Positions 8,192 through 22,021 of a stretch of DNA of 64,000 bases are shown in pieces. Position 1 is the stretch's first letter; each line of letters begins with the position of its first letter. The DNA lies in assembly GCF_947305955.1 (NCBI RefSeq), contig NZ_CAMZFB010000009.1:1-64000 (forward strand), read 5' to 3'. Both the position numbers and the translations under genes were made by a program. Origin of the DNA: an uncultured Brevundimonas sp. GTDB lineage: Bacteria; Pseudomonadota; Alphaproteobacteria; Caulobacterales; Caulobacteraceae. Under the pieces are notes generated by a model, which had not been told where the DNA came from, did not search any database, and worked only from the letters and a program-made list of their open reading frames with translations.

Positions 8192-8213
8192 CATTTTTGA
8201 GATGGTCGTTGCC

Positions 8214-8747
8214 TTATTCGGCAGCGGCAATCGCCGAGGCGATGATGCGGCTGGCGGCGTGGACGACGGCACCGATACGCAGTGCGGCCTGAACCTGAAC
8301 AGCGGCCATGCCGTGCTTGCGCAGTTCGCCTTCGTGGGCGTCAAGGCAGCCACCGCAGCCGTTGATGGCCGACACAGCCGTGGCCCACAGCTCGAAGTCC
8401 AGCTTCTCGACGCCCGGATTGGCCAGGGCGTTCATGCGCAGCTTGGCCGGCAGGGTCTGGTACTCATGGTTCTTCATGAGGTGCAGGGCGCGGTAATAGA
8501 TGTTGTTCATGCCCATGATGGCGGCCGCGGTCTTGGCGGCGTTCATGGCTTCCGGCGACAGGACGGTCGCAGCTTGGGCTTCGATCAGCTTGACCACTTG
8601 CGGCACGCCGATGGCGTGGGCCGAAGCGAGGAAGCAGCCCCACTTCTGCTGGTCGTTCAGAACGGTTTCGTTCGCGAGCGACGAAAGGTTCAGCGAGATG
8701 TCCTTGGCATAGGACGGGATCAGTTCGCGCAGGGCATCGATGGACAT
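8214..8747 (-). CDS. ahpD: Alkyl hydroperoxide reductase AhpD (carboxymuconolactone decarboxylase family)
   Basis: AhpD is a thiol hydroperoxidase and the adaptor that returns electrons to AhpC in organisms lacking AhpF. The 177-residue length fits the family. The active-site C131-GG-C134 with the proton-relay residues E119 and H138 (NGCGGCLDAHE) is intact. The ATG at 8747 is chosen because GGAG lies 8 bases before it and the protein then begins MSIDALREL as in relatives; longer in-frame starts have no support. It follows ahpC on the same strand with a 184-base gap containing a hairpin. Confidence 0.93.
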   Translation of the reverse strand: MSIDALRELIPSYAKDISLNLSSLANETVLNDQQKWGCFLASAHAIGVPQVVKLIEAQAATVLSPEAMNAAKTAAAIMGMNNIYYRALHLMKNHEYQTLPAKLRMNALANPGVEKLDFELWATAVSAINGCGGCLDAHEGELRKHGMAAVQVQAALRIGAVVHAASRIIASAIAAAE

Positions 8748-8863
8748 GGGGTGAACTCCGAAAGGGAAAAGCTGTCGCGCGATCTGCGCGCCAAATCGGT
8801 TGCTGGCCCGGGATCGGGCAGTGAAAAGGCGGCAACGGTCACCCGCCGCCGCCCTCTCGACTA

Positions 8864-8890
8864 TTCCGGACAATACAAACGCGTCCGGAA
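8864..8890 (-). other. Hairpin in the ahpC-ahpD spacer
   Basis: TTCCGGAC (8864-8871) pairs with GTCCGGAA (8883-8890) across 11 bases, in the 184-base spacer between ahpC and ahpD. It has no U-run and is more likely an RNA processing or stability element that sets the AhpC:AhpD ratio than a terminator. This is inference. Confidence 0.4.
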
Positions 8891-8931
8891 CGCGCGGCCA
8901 TACTCACGCGGCCGCAGTATTCGGCACTGGC

Positions 8932-9486
8932 TTAGGCAGCCAGGGTTTCGCCGCCAACCGGACGGTTGCAAGCGCACAGTTCGTCGGTTTGCAGGGCGTC
9001 AACGACGCGCAGGGTGTCTTCCGGCGAACGGCCAACGTTCAGGTTGGTGACGTAGACGTGTTGGACAACGTTGTGCGGGTCGACAACGAAGGTCGCGCGC
9101 AGAGCCACGCCGTTTTCTTCGTCCAGAACGCCCAGTTCACGAGCGAACTTGCCGCCGCAGTCAGCGAACTGCCACATCGGCAGCTTGTTCAGGTCGGCGT
9201 GGTCGCGGCGCCATGCCAGCTTGGTGAACTCGTTGTCGGTCGAACCGCCCAGAACCACGGTGTCGCGGTCTTCGAATTCTTTGTTCAGCTTGGCGAAAGC
9301 GGCGATTTCGGTCGGGCACACGAAGGTGAAGTCCTTCGGGTAGAAGAAGATGACCTTCCACTTACCTTCGAACGACTCTTGGGTGATGGCTTCGAAAGCC
9401 GAAACGCCGTCTTCTTCGTGGCTGTTGAAGCCCGGCTTCACGCCAGTGATTTTGAAATCCGGAAGTTTTTGACCGACGCCCAGCAT
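8932..9486 (-). CDS. ahpC: Alkyl hydroperoxide reductase AhpC (2-Cys peroxiredoxin, AhpD-dependent type)
   Basis: AhpC reduces H2O2, organic hydroperoxides and peroxynitrite in the cytoplasm. The 184 residues carry the peroxidatic C57 in FTFVCPTE and a C-terminal C171-x-C173 (DELCACNRP). That CxC tail is the type known from mycobacterial AhpC, whose partner is AhpD rather than AhpF, which agrees with ahpD being next in the operon. The ATG at 9486 is preceded by GGAG at a suitable distance; the frame extends further upstream but without homologous sequence. It is divergent from katG. Confidence 0.95.
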   Translation of the reverse strand: MLGVGQKLPDFKITGVKPGFNSHEEDGVSAFEAITQESFEGKWKVIFFYPKDFTFVCPTEIAAFAKLNKEFEDRDTVVLGGSTDNEFTKLAWRRDHADLNKLPMWQFADCGGKFARELGVLDEENGVALRATFVVDPHNVVQHVYVTNLNVGRSPEDTLRVVDALQTDELCACNRPVGGETLAA

Positions 9487-11995
<2,509 letters not shown>

Positions 11996-12013
11996 GCGCC
12001 CATCCGCAAAATC

Positions 12014-12038
12014 GGGGCTCTCCACATGGGAGGGCCCC
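12014..12038 (+). terminator. Weak hairpin after katG
   Basis: GGGGCTCTCC (12014-12023) pairs imperfectly with GGGAGGGCCCC (12028-12038), 18 bases after the katG stop. It is followed by a C-rich stretch and only later by AAAAAATTTTG, so efficiency is doubtful. Confidence 0.4.
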
Positions 12039-12074
12039 ACCCCTTCCCCCATAAAAAATTTTGAACTTAAGCCG

Positions 12075-12983
12075 ATGAATCCCTATGTCGGCTCTATGCT
12101 CCCCTCACTCAGACAACTTCAGTATCTCAAGCTGCTTGCCGAGCATGGCTCCTTCAGCCGTGCCGCAGAGGCGGCCCACGTCAGCCAGCCTGCATTGTCT
12201 TCCGGTGTTCAGGAGCTGGAGCGTATTCTTGGCGCGCCGGTGGTAGAGCGCACGCGTGGTGCCGTTCTTCTGACCGCTGTCGGTGCCGAGGCCGTCAAAC
12301 GCGCCGAAGATGTTCTGGCCCGTACCGAAGATCTGGTCGAGGCCGCCCGCAATGCCGGAAAGCCGCTGTCGGGCCGTTTCCGTCTGGGCGTGATCCCGAC
12401 CGTGGCCCCCTATCTGCTGCCGCAAAAGCTGACAGGTCTGCGCGATCAATACCCTGCCCTTCGCCTGTTTATTCGCGAGGATCTGACGCCCAAGCTGATC
12501 GCGGGGCTGAAGTCCGGACAACTGGACGCTGCGGTCATCGCCCTGCCCTATGACGCGCCGGGCATCGACCACGCCCATATCGCCGATGATGAAATCCTCG
12601 CGGCGGCTCCTGTGGGTCATGCGCTCGATGGCGAAGGTCCGATCCCGCAGGGTGCCCTGCGCGCCGAGGATCTGATCCTTCTGGAAGACGGACACTGTCT
12701 GCGTGATCAGGCTCTGGCCGCCGTCAACATCGAGGCCCCGCGCGGCGAGGACGTCTTTGCCGCCACCACCCTGCCGACCTTGGTCCAGATGGTGTCATCC
12801 GGCCTTGGGGTCAGCTTCCTGCCCCAGATGGCGGTCACCGCGGGCCTGACGGACAATAAGGGCGTGGTTGTGCGCCCGATTTCCGAAGACGCCCCCCACC
12901 GCGAAATCGTGGTGGCATGGCGTTCGGGGTCCAGCCGCGCCGCCGAGGCGCAACTGCTGGCAGAAGCCCTTAAGATCTCCTGA
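12075..12983 (+). CDS. oxyR: OxyR-type LysR regulator with a single cysteine
   Basis: A LysR protein with the N-terminal winged HTH (LPSLRQLQYLKLLAEHGSFS region) and a periplasmic-binding-like sensor domain. The OxyR redox motif is recognisable as LEDGHCLRDQAL: C208 here corresponds to E. coli C199. The partner cysteine nine residues on (E. coli C208) is replaced by V217, and no other cysteine exists in the protein. The start may be the ATG at 12075 or at 12096 (giving MLPSLRQL); neither has a strong ribosome site. The position after katG supports a peroxide-response role. Intramolecular disulfide switching is not possible with this sequence. Confidence 0.88.
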   Translation: MNPYVGSMLPSLRQLQYLKLLAEHGSFSRAAEAAHVSQPALSSGVQELERILGAPVVERTRGAVLLTAVGAEAVKRAEDVLARTEDLVEAARNAGKPLSGRFRLGVIPTVAPYLLPQKLTGLRDQYPALRLFIREDLTPKLIAGLKSGQLDAAVIALPYDAPGIDHAHIADDEILAAAPVGHALDGEGPIPQGALRAEDLILLEDGHCLRDQALAAVNIEAPRGEDVFAATTLPTLVQMVSSGLGVSFLPQMAVTAGLTDNKGVVVRPISEDAPHREIVVAWRSGSSRAAEAQLLAEALKIS

Positions 12984-12993
12984 TTACAGGAGA
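12976..12993 (+). terminator. Short hairpin overlapping the oxyR stop
   Basis: TCTCCTG (12976-12982) pairs with CAGGAGA (12987-12993) around ATTA, enclosing the oxyR stop codon and followed by ATTTG. It is a short stem with a weak tail, so only a possible terminator. Confidence 0.4.
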
Positions 12994-13148
12994 ATTTGTC
13001 ACCCAGCATTCGAACGTACGACGTACATCGAATACCGTTCCGGTGACCCTCTATTGCGACCCTATTCTTTATGTGGGAAAGGCCTCGCACACATATTTTG
13101 GCGGCCTTTTGCGAGGCTGTCGGGGATACCACACACAGGTCAACGCTG

Positions 13149-15731
13149 ATGCTGCAACACTATCGCGAACACGTTGCCGAACGTGCGGCTCTGGGCATTC
13201 CGCCCCTGCCGCTTTCGGCCCAGCAAACTGCTGAACTGATCGAACTGATCAAGGCTCCGACCGCCGAAGCGTCGTCGGAAGAACTGATCGAGCTGCTAGC
13301 TCACCGTGTTCCGCCGGGCGTTGATGACGCCGCCAAGGTCAAGGCCTCCTTCCTGTCGGCTGTGGCCCACGGCGACTTCGAGGTTCCGAACCTGTCGCGC
13401 GAATACGCCACGCAACTGCTGGGCACCATGGTTGGTGGCTATAACGTCAAGCCGCTGATCGACCTGCTGTCGGACGAAGTGGTCGGCACCGTCGCGGCCG
13501 AGGGTCTGAAGAAGACCCTGCTGATGTTCGACTTCTTCCATGACGTGAACGAACTGGCCAAGGGCGGCAACGCCAACGCCAAGGCCGTGATCCAGTCGTG
13601 GGCCGACGCCGAATGGTTCACCTCGCGCGACAAGGTCGCCGAGAAGATCACCGTCACCGTCTTCAAGGTGACCGGCGAGACCAACACCGACGACCTGTCG
13701 CCGGCACCGGATGCTTGGTCGCGTCCGGACATCCCGCTGCACTATCTGGCCATGCTGAAGAACGCACGTCCGGGCATCACGCCTGAACAGGACGGCGTCC
13801 GCGGCCCGATCCAATTCATCGAAGACCTGAAGAAGAAGGGCCACCTCGTCGCCTACGTCGGTGACGTTGTCGGCACCGGCTCGTCGCGTAAGTCGGCCAC
13901 CAACTCGGTGATCTGGGCCACCGGCCAGGACATCCCGTTCGTGCCGAACAAGCGCTTCGGCGGTGTGACCCTGGGCGGCAAGATCGCCCCGATCTTCTTC
14001 AACACTCAGGAAGACTCCGGCGCCCTGCCGATCGAAGTCGACGTGACCAACCTGAACATGGGCGATGTCATCGACATCTACCCGTACGAAGGCAAGATCG
14101 TGAAGGACGGAGAAACCGTCGCCACCTTCGAGCTGAAGTCGCAGGTCCTGCTGGACGAAGTCCAAGCCGGTGGCCGTATCAACCTGATCATCGGCCGTTC
14201 GCTGACCGCCCGCGCCCGTGAGGCTCTGGGTCTGGCTCCGTCGACCGAATTCCGTCTGCCGGTCGTGCCGAACGACACCGGCAAGGGCTACACCCTCGCT
14301 CAAAAGATGGTCGGTCGCGCCTGCGGCCTGCCGGAAGGCCAAGGCATCCGTCCGGGCACCTATTGCGAACCGCGCATGACCACGGTCGGCTCGCAGGACA
14401 CCACTGGCCCGATGACCCGCGACGAGCTGAAAGACCTCGCCTGCCTCGGCTTCTCGGCCGACATGGTGATGCAGTCGTTCTGCCACACCGCTGCCTATCC
14501 GAAGCCGGTCGACGTCAAGACCCACCGCGAACTGCCGCACTTCATCTCGGATCGCGGCGGCGTGGCCCTGCGTCCGGGCGACGGCGTGATCCACTCGTGG
14601 CTGAACCGCCTGCTGCTGCCGGATACGGTCGGCACCGGCGGTGACTCGCACACCCGCTTCCCGATCGGCATCTCCTTCCCGGCTGGCTCGGGTCTGGTCG
14701 CCTTCGGTGCGGCCACCGGCGTGATGCCGCTGGACATGCCGGAGTCGGTTCTGGTGCGCTTCAAGGGCGAAATGCAGCCGGGTATCACCCTGCGCGACCT
14801 CGTCCACGCCATCCCGTACTACGCCATCAAGCAAGGTCTGCTGACCGTCGCCAAGGCTGGCAAGATCAACGCCTTCTCGGGCCGCATCCTCGAAATCGAG
14901 GGCCTGCCGAACCTGAAGGTCGAGCAAGCCTTCGAACTGACCGACGCCTCGGCTGAGCGTTCGGCTGCCGGTTGCACCGTCAAGCTGAACAAAGAGCCGA
15001 TCATCGAGTACATGACCTCGAACATCGTGCTCATGAAGAACATGATCGCCGACGGCTATCAGGATGCCCGCACCCTGCAACGCCGTATCGACGCCATGGA
15101 AGCCTGGCTGGCCAACCCGAACCTGCTCGAAGCCGATGCCGACGCCGAATACGCGCACGTCATCGAAATCGATCTGGCCGAGATCAAGGAGCCGATCCTG
15201 TGCGCTCCGAACGATCCGGACGATGCCCGCCTGCTGTCGGAAGTGCAGAACACCCAGATCGATGAAGTCTTCATCGGTTCGTGCATGACCAACATCGGCC
15301 ACTTCCGCGCCGCCTCGCTGCTGCTGAAGGGCAAGAAGGACATCCCGACCCGTCTGTGGGTCGCCCCGCCGACCAAGATGGACGCCTCGGAACTCACCAA
15401 GGAAGGTCACTATTCGACCCTCGGCGGTGCTGGCGCCCGTATGGAAATGCCGGGCTGCTCGCTGTGCATGGGTAACCAGGCTCAGGTGAAGGAAGGCGCG
15501 ACCGTGGTTTCGACCTCGACCCGTAACTTCCCGAACCGTCTGGGCAAGGGCTCGAACGTCTTCCTGTCGTCGGCCGAACTGGCCGCCGTGGCCTCCAAGC
15601 TGGGCCGCCTGCCGACCGTGGAAGAGTACATGGCCGAAATGGGCGTCATCAACGAGAACGCCGCCGACGTGTACCGCTACATGAACTTCGACCAGATCGA
15701 AGAGTATGCGGACCGTGTTGCTGCTGAGTAA
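13149..15731 (+). CDS. acnB: Aconitate hydratase B (AcnB), also 2-methylisocitrate dehydratase type
   Basis: A 860-residue AcnB that interconverts citrate and isocitrate using a [4Fe-4S] cluster. The AcnB-specific layout is clear: N-terminal HEAT-like domain, swivel domain ([29 protein letters not shown]), then the catalytic domains with cluster cysteines in [10 protein letters not shown] and [10 protein letters not shown]. The ATG at 13149 is chosen because it gives [14 protein letters not shown], matching known AcnB starts; an upstream in-frame ATG at 13071 would add 26 residues without homology. Possible operator dyads (GTACG-A-CGTAC at 13016-13026) precede it. Caulobacter-type genomes often rely on AcnA, so a second aconitase here is notable. 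Confidence 0.97.
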   Translation: MLQHYREHVAERAALGIPPLPLSAQQTAELIELIKAPTAEASSEELIELLAHRVPPGVDDAAKVKASFLSAVAHGDFEVPNLSREYATQLLGTMVGGYNVKPLIDLLSDEVVGTVAAEGLKKTLLMFDFFHDVNELAKGGNANAKAVIQSWADAEWFTSRDKVAEKITVTVFKVTGETNTDDLSPAPDAWSRPDIPLHYLAMLKNARPGITPEQDGVRGPIQFIEDLKKKGHLVAYVGDVVGTGSSRKSATNSVIWATGQDIPFVPNKRFGGVTLGGKIAPIFFNTQEDSGALPIEVDVTNLNMGDVIDIYPYEGKIVKDGETVATFELKSQVLLDEVQAGGRINLIIGRSLTARAREALGLAPSTEFRLPVVPNDTGKGYTLAQKMVGRACGLPEGQGIRPGTYCEPRMTTVGSQDTTGPMTRDELKDLACLGFSADMVMQSFCHTAAYPKPVDVKTHRELPHFISDRGGVALRPGDGVIHSWLNRLLLPDTVGTGGDSHTRFPIGISFPAGSGLVAFGAATGVMPLDMPESVLVRFKGEMQPGITLRDLVHAIPYYAIKQGLLTVAKAGKINAFSGRILEIEGLPNLKVEQAFELTDASAERSAAGCTVKLNKEPIIEYMTSNIVLMKNMIADGYQDARTLQRRIDAMEAWLANPNLLEADADAEYAHVIEIDLAEIKEPILCAPNDPDDARLLSEVQNTQIDEVFIGSCMTNIGHFRAASLLLKGKKDIPTRLWVAPPTKMDASELTKEGHYSTLGGAGARMEMPGCSLCMGNQAQVKEGATVVSTSTRNFPNRLGKGSNVFLSSAELAAVASKLGRLPTVEEYMAEMGVINENAADVYRYMNFDQIEEYADRVAAE

Positions 15732-15740
15732 GCCCTAGGC

Positions 15741-15795
15741 TCAACGGTTAGCGTTGAAATGAAAAGCCCCCTCGGATCACTCCGAGGGGGCTTTT
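15741..15795 (+). terminator. Strong terminator after acnB, preceded by a small hairpin
   Basis: TCAACG-GTTAG-CGTTGA (15741-15757) is followed by a strong stem of 14 pairs: AAAAGCCCCCTCGG (15762-15775) with CCGAGGGGGCTTTT (15782-15795) and a T-run. It is a textbook intrinsic terminator for acnB and separates it from the convergent A+T-rich operon. Confidence 0.9.
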
Positions 15796-15814
15796 TAAAA
15801 CTCGACTTAAGTGG

Positions 15815-16006
15815 TCAGGCAGCTTCTAGAGACTTTTTGAGCCGCGCTTTGTCTTTGGCTTCTTTAGCTTTTTGGGCGGCGAGTTGCGCTGACTTCACTG
15901 CTATTTCTCGTGCGAGATCTGCTGCTCCACCGTTGCCCCGATACAGCTTGGCAGCACGGGCAGTTAATTCGTCATACATGTTTGACCCCTCTGCGTATCG
16001 TTCCAT
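15815..16006 (-). CDS. Small basic protein, second gene of the A+T-rich operon
   Basis: I do not recognise this gene. From the ATG at 16006 it encodes 63 residues, beginning MERYAEGSNMYDELTARAAK and ending in an alanine/lysine-rich, probably helical tail (QLAAQKAKEAKDKARLKKSL). There is no signal peptide or membrane segment. The start lies one base after the stop of the GAF gene (TAA-C-ATG) and a GAGAAAG ribosome site sits inside the end of that gene, so translation is probably coupled. This coupling is the main evidence that it is real. It could be a nucleic-acid-binding or partner peptide, but nothing proves that. Confidence 0.65.
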   Translation of the reverse strand: MERYAEGSNMYDELTARAAKLYRGNGGAADLAREIAVKSAQLAAQKAKEAKDKARLKKSLEAA

Positions 16007-16007
16007 G

Positions 16008-16985
16008 TTAGTCTTTCTCACGAAGATTATTAAGTGATAAAAGCGTTGCAAGTGTGTTGCTGAGGTGACGAATAGGTCGGACAGCTTCGTCTTCAGTGCC
16101 ATCTTCTTTAGGCACAAAACGCCCAGGTTGGTCACTGGTTGCAACAACCACCCCTAGAGGTAGGCTTGAGGGGTGCGATCCAGATAGTTGGATGGGGAAC
16201 GACGCAATCGATCTGTATTTTTTTGCATCTTCCCCATTTGGGGGCTGCTTATCGATTGGTGCATCGAAAAGACCCCGGACATTTGGGTCAAGTGTGTCGG
16301 AGATAACTATAGCTCGCTTACTTGCGAAAGTTTTCCCTACGTGACCTTCGCCACTTAGCCAGCTTCGATGGGGCTTATCTTCATCAGCCTTAGTTGGTCT
16401 ACGACAAGCCACGCATTTAAGCTGTTGAGATGATGTGTCCCATAAATATATAGAAAAATTCCATTGCTCGTCCTTCATTCCAAAAAGGCTTTCTTTTGAC
16501 GCAGATAGAAGGTCTAGCAGAGCTATGTATTCTTCTTTTAGTTCTTTGCTATCGACATCTAGTAGATGGCTATCTATAGCTTGTCTCATAATATCGATTG
16601 TCATCGTTGAGATAGATGTCTTTTCAATTTCTTTAGTTAATGCTTCGTTTTCCTGCTCAATTTCTATAAGCTTTTGTTCAAATTCTGCCAGGTCTTCCGC
16701 AGATTTTTTGGCATCTTTAAATATAGTTAGAGAAGATGTTTCTGTAATGAGTAACAATAACGCTACCAATGCGCCCGTGATAATAAATATGATTTGCGCC
16801 GTAACGGCACTTGCTTTTAAAGCTTCCCCAGCATCGCTTTCTGCTATTTTTGCTACAGCAGTTAGGACGGGAAGCAATATTAAGCTAATCTGAAGGCACT
16901 TTCGTAGCGTTTTTATTGCGCTTAGAAAGTTCGCAATATGAATATCTAGGTTCTTGCGTGCACTTACCGATTTGGCGTCGACCAT
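16008..16985 (-). CDS. Two-TM, coiled-coil, GAF-domain sensor protein of unknown function
   Basis: A 325-residue protein with two hydrophobic segments (about residues 31-47 and 62-81), a charged coiled-coil stretch (about 90-125) and a C-terminal GAF domain (about 150-320; SGEGHVGKTFASKRAIVISD is the typical GAF core). A CxxC pair (C191, C194) lies early in the GAF domain and could be a redox or metal site. The ATG at 16985 is preceded by a strong GGAGGGGAAGG site; a longer in-frame start lacks one. The gene is much richer in A+T than its neighbours: three 60-base stretches (16501, 16561, 16741) are 37-40% G+C, which suggests recent acquisition. No output domain is fused, so signalling may pass through the membrane or the 63-residue partner. 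Confidence 0.8.
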   Translation of the reverse strand: MVDAKSVSARKNLDIHIANFLSAIKTLRKCLQISLILLPVLTAVAKIAESDAGEALKASAVTAQIIFIITGALVALLLLITETSSLTIFKDAKKSAEDLAEFEQKLIEIEQENEALTKEIEKTSISTMTIDIMRQAIDSHLLDVDSKELKEEYIALLDLLSASKESLFGMKDEQWNFSIYLWDTSSQQLKCVACRRPTKADEDKPHRSWLSGEGHVGKTFASKRAIVISDTLDPNVRGLFDAPIDKQPPNGEDAKKYRSIASFPIQLSGSHPSSLPLGVVVATSDQPGRFVPKEDGTEDEAVRPIRHLSNTLATLLSLNNLREKD

Positions 16986-17058
16986 ACCTTCCCCTCCCCT
17001 AAAGCGGTACGTAACCTGCGTCGCAACTCCTGTCGACAAATCATCGGTATTTTAGAGC

Positions 17059-17201
17059 AAAGGCCCGAGGATTGCTCCTCGGGCCTTTCTGTTGTGCGGG
17101 TTTCGCATTCTTAGTGGGGCCGTGGTCAAAAGGCTCCGCCTTTTCGACCCGACACGGCCCGTCTTTGTGGGCCGCGATCGTCGGCCCCCGTGGGGGCCGA
17201 C
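17059..17201 (-). terminator. Three-hairpin array downstream of acnA
   Basis: Leaving acnA on the minus strand one meets GTCGGCCCCC/GGGGGCCGAC (17180-17201), then a 44-base double-arm hairpin with outer GGGCCGTG (17117-17124)/CACGGCCC (17153-17160) and inner AAAAGGC/GCCTTTT arms, then a 13-pair stem AAAGGCCCGAGGA (17059-17071)/TCCTCGGGCCTTT (17076-17088). The last is the likely terminator and works for both strands. The same three-part layout, with different sequence, follows mdh. Confidence 0.7.
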
Positions 17202-17215
17202 CGACCCGACGTGGC

Positions 17216-19915
<2,700 letters not shown>

Positions 19916-20099
19916 GTGAGGGTCCTCTGACAAATGCCGCCCGGAAATTCGGTTGCACCTTCGCGCGTCGGACGAAAGGGCACACAGGTCCCTTGCGCGC
20001 GCGGCGAAAGCCTGCTGCGGCGTATTGGCATATAAGCATGCCCGTGGGGCACGTCCATGTATCCACACACATGACGGGGATATTGAGAGAGGTTCGCAA

Positions 20100-20720
20100 G
20101 TGCTGGACGGTCTGAGGATTGCCGAACTGACCCTGTCGCGCGGGGAAAGGGTGCTGTTCCAGCGCCTTTCTCTAGAGGTATCGCGCGGTCAGGCGGTCAG
20201 TCTGACGGGCGGCAATGGTGCCGGTAAATCCACCCTGCTGAGGGCGATTGCGGGGTTTGTGCGGCCCGATGGCGGGCGCATCGACTTTCTGAACAAAGGC
20301 ACCGAGGTCGAACCCGAAGACGCACGGCGATCCGCTCTGCACCTGACCGGCCATTTGGAAGGTTTGAAACCCACCCGAACGGCCTGTCAGGAAATGACAT
20401 TCCAGAACCGCTTTCTGGGCGGCTCCGAAGACGGTCTTGCCAAGGCGATAGACCAGCTAAAGCTCGAGCCCCTGCTTGATCTGGAAACGCGGCGTCTGTC
20501 TGCGGGTCAAAAGCGCCGCGTGGCCATGGCTCGCCTGATTTCGGCTCCGCGTCCCCTGTGGTTGCTGGACGAGCCGCTGGCCCCGCTGGATAGCGTGTGG
20601 CGCCAGAGCATGGGTGATCTGATGCAGGCGCATCTTGATGGCGGCGGCATGATTATCGCGGCGGTTCACGACCCCCTGCCCTTCGACACCGTGTCGCTCG
20701 ATCTGGGAGGTCGGGCATGA
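20100..20720 (+). CDS. ccmA: Haem exporter ATP-binding protein CcmA
   Basis: The ATPase of the CcmAB(C) exporter used in cytochrome c maturation. The Walker A motif GGNGAGKST is at residues 37-45, the ABC signature is LSAGQKRR and Walker B is [15 protein letters not shown] start at 20100 with AGAGAGG just before it gives a 206-residue protein, the normal length; longer forms would run into the acnA promoter region. Its end overlaps ccmB by four bases (ATGA). Confidence 0.93.
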   Translation: MLDGLRIAELTLSRGERVLFQRLSLEVSRGQAVSLTGGNGAGKSTLLRAIAGFVRPDGGRIDFLNKGTEVEPEDARRSALHLTGHLEGLKPTRTACQEMTFQNRFLGGSEDGLAKAIDQLKLEPLLDLETRRLSAGQKRRVAMARLISAPRPLWLLDEPLAPLDSVWRQSMGDLMQAHLDGGGMIIAAVHDPLPFDTVSLDLGGRA

Positions 20721-21382
20721 GCGGATTGTTCAGCCTGTTTCGCCGCGAACTGGCACTGGCTTGGGGCGGTGGTGGCGGCCCGCTGCTGGCCTGCGGATTT
20801 ATGATCTGTTTTGCCGCCATGCTGCCCCTGGCGGTCGGCGGGGATTTGTCAGGACTGGCACCGATTGCATCGGGCGCGGCGTGGGTCGCGCTGGCGGTGG
20901 CGTCGCTGTTGTCGTTGGAGCGTCTGTTCGAGCGCGATCTGGAGGATGGATCGCTCGATATCCTCTCGCTCGGCACGGTGCCGCTTGAGGGCGTGGTCGT
21001 GGTCAAGGCTGTGGCCCAATGGCTCGCCAATGGGGTGCCGCTGGCGCTCATGGCCCCCGTCGTGGCTCTGGTGCTCGGGCAGGATGCGGGGCTGATCGCC
21101 CTGACAGGCTTGACGTCGCTGATCGGCGGGCTGGGCTTTGCCTTTACGGGGGCATTGGCAGCGGCACTGGCCTTGGGGGCCAAGCGCGGCGGGGTGCTGA
21201 TCGCCGTGATCGTCCTGCCGCTGTTCATTCCGCCGGTGGTGTTCGGGGCAGGAGCCTTGGCGCGAGCGGCCAATGATCAACCTATCGGGCCTGCCCTCGC
21301 CCTACTGGCCGCCTATGTCCTGTTTGCCATGGTGATCACCCCGCTGGCCGGGGCGGCAGCAGTACGAAACGCCCAGTCGTGA
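20717..21382 (+). CDS. ccmB: Haem exporter permease CcmB
   Basis: A 221-residue inner-membrane protein with about six hydrophobic helices, beginning [24 protein letters not shown], the typical CcmB opening (FRREL.LA.R.G). It is translationally coupled to ccmA. No ccmC, ccmD or ccmE follows; the next gene is on the other strand. The rest of the cytochrome c maturation system must be elsewhere. Confidence 0.93.
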   Translation: MSGLFSLFRRELALAWGGGGGPLLACGFMICFAAMLPLAVGGDLSGLAPIASGAAWVALAVASLLSLERLFERDLEDGSLDILSLGTVPLEGVVVVKAVAQWLANGVPLALMAPVVALVLGQDAGLIALTGLTSLIGGLGFAFTGALAAALALGAKRGGVLIAVIVLPLFIPPVVFGAGALARAANDQPIGPALALLAAYVLFAMVITPLAGAAAVRNAQS

Positions 21383-21383
21383 C

Positions 21384-22016
21384 CTAGCGCTGACGCAGAG
21401 TGACGTAGAAGGCGCCGTTGCCGCCGTGCCTTTGGTGGGCGATGGAATAGCCGGACACGATCAGGCGCAGATAGGGGCTGGCCATCCATTCCTCGAACGA
21501 GGAGCGGATGACGCCGCCGCCCTGACGGCCCTGTCCGGTGATCACCAGAACCGAGCGCATCCCCCGCGCCTGACAGCTCATCAAAAAGGCGCGCAGTTCG
21601 TCCTCGGCTTCAAACCGCCCAAAGCCATGCAGGTCGATGCGGGCCTCGATCGGGTCGCGCTCACGCGACAGGCGCTTTTTGCGGTTCGGCTCGATGATCT
21701 CAGGGGCGGGCCGCTCGGCCTTGGCGCGTGGCAGGGGGCGCGAGGCAACGGGCATGACGGCCATAATGCTCTCGCCTGCCGAGGCTGAGGTGACGGCAGC
21801 GGTCTTGACCGCCTTCTTGCGCGGGGCGCGGGTCTTGGCGGGCTTGGTTTCGGTGTCAGGCTCGCCCAGCATGGCCGTCATCTCGGCCAGAGCCGCCTCG
21901 ACCGCGTCAGGGGCGATATAGTCCGGCTTTACGGGCGTTTTGGGCGTCACGGTTCGCGTCACCCGTTTCCACAGGCGCCGATCGTCCTCGCTGGGCTTGG
22001 GGGGGCGGCGCGCCAC
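21384..22016 (-). CDS. Smr-domain protein
   Basis: A 210-residue protein with a long basic, low-complexity N-terminal half (MARRPPKPSEDDRRLWKRVT and KTRAPRKKAVK) and a C-terminal Smr (small MutS-related) domain from about residue 122. The domain hallmarks are IDLHGFGRFEAEDELRAFL and VLVITGQGRQGGGVIR. Smr domains bind or cut branched DNA or RNA; this stand-alone form is common in alphaproteobacteria. It ends one base after ccmB (convergent) and starts 5 bases after the YozG-like gene on the same strand. Confidence 0.9.
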   Translation of the reverse strand: MARRPPKPSEDDRRLWKRVTRTVTPKTPVKPDYIAPDAVEAALAEMTAMLGEPDTETKPAKTRAPRKKAVKTAAVTSASAGESIMAVMPVASRPLPRAKAERPAPEIIEPNRKKRLSRERDPIEARIDLHGFGRFEAEDELRAFLMSCQARGMRSVLVITGQGRQGGGVIRSSFEEWMASPYLRLIVSGYSIAHQRHGGNGAFYVTLRQR

Positions 22017-22021
22017 AGACC

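Noticed and set aside
13008-13033. Apparent 26-base palindrome upstream of acnB
   Set aside because: The outer arms (ATTCGA/TCGAAT) and the inner arms (GTACG/CGTAC) have centres offset by half a base, so it is not one perfect dyad; only the inner 11-base dyad is mentioned.
13296-15410. A 704-codon minus-strand frame opposite acnB
   Set aside because: It lies wholly antisense to a clear AcnB and arises from strong codon bias in G+C-rich DNA; no recognisable domain.
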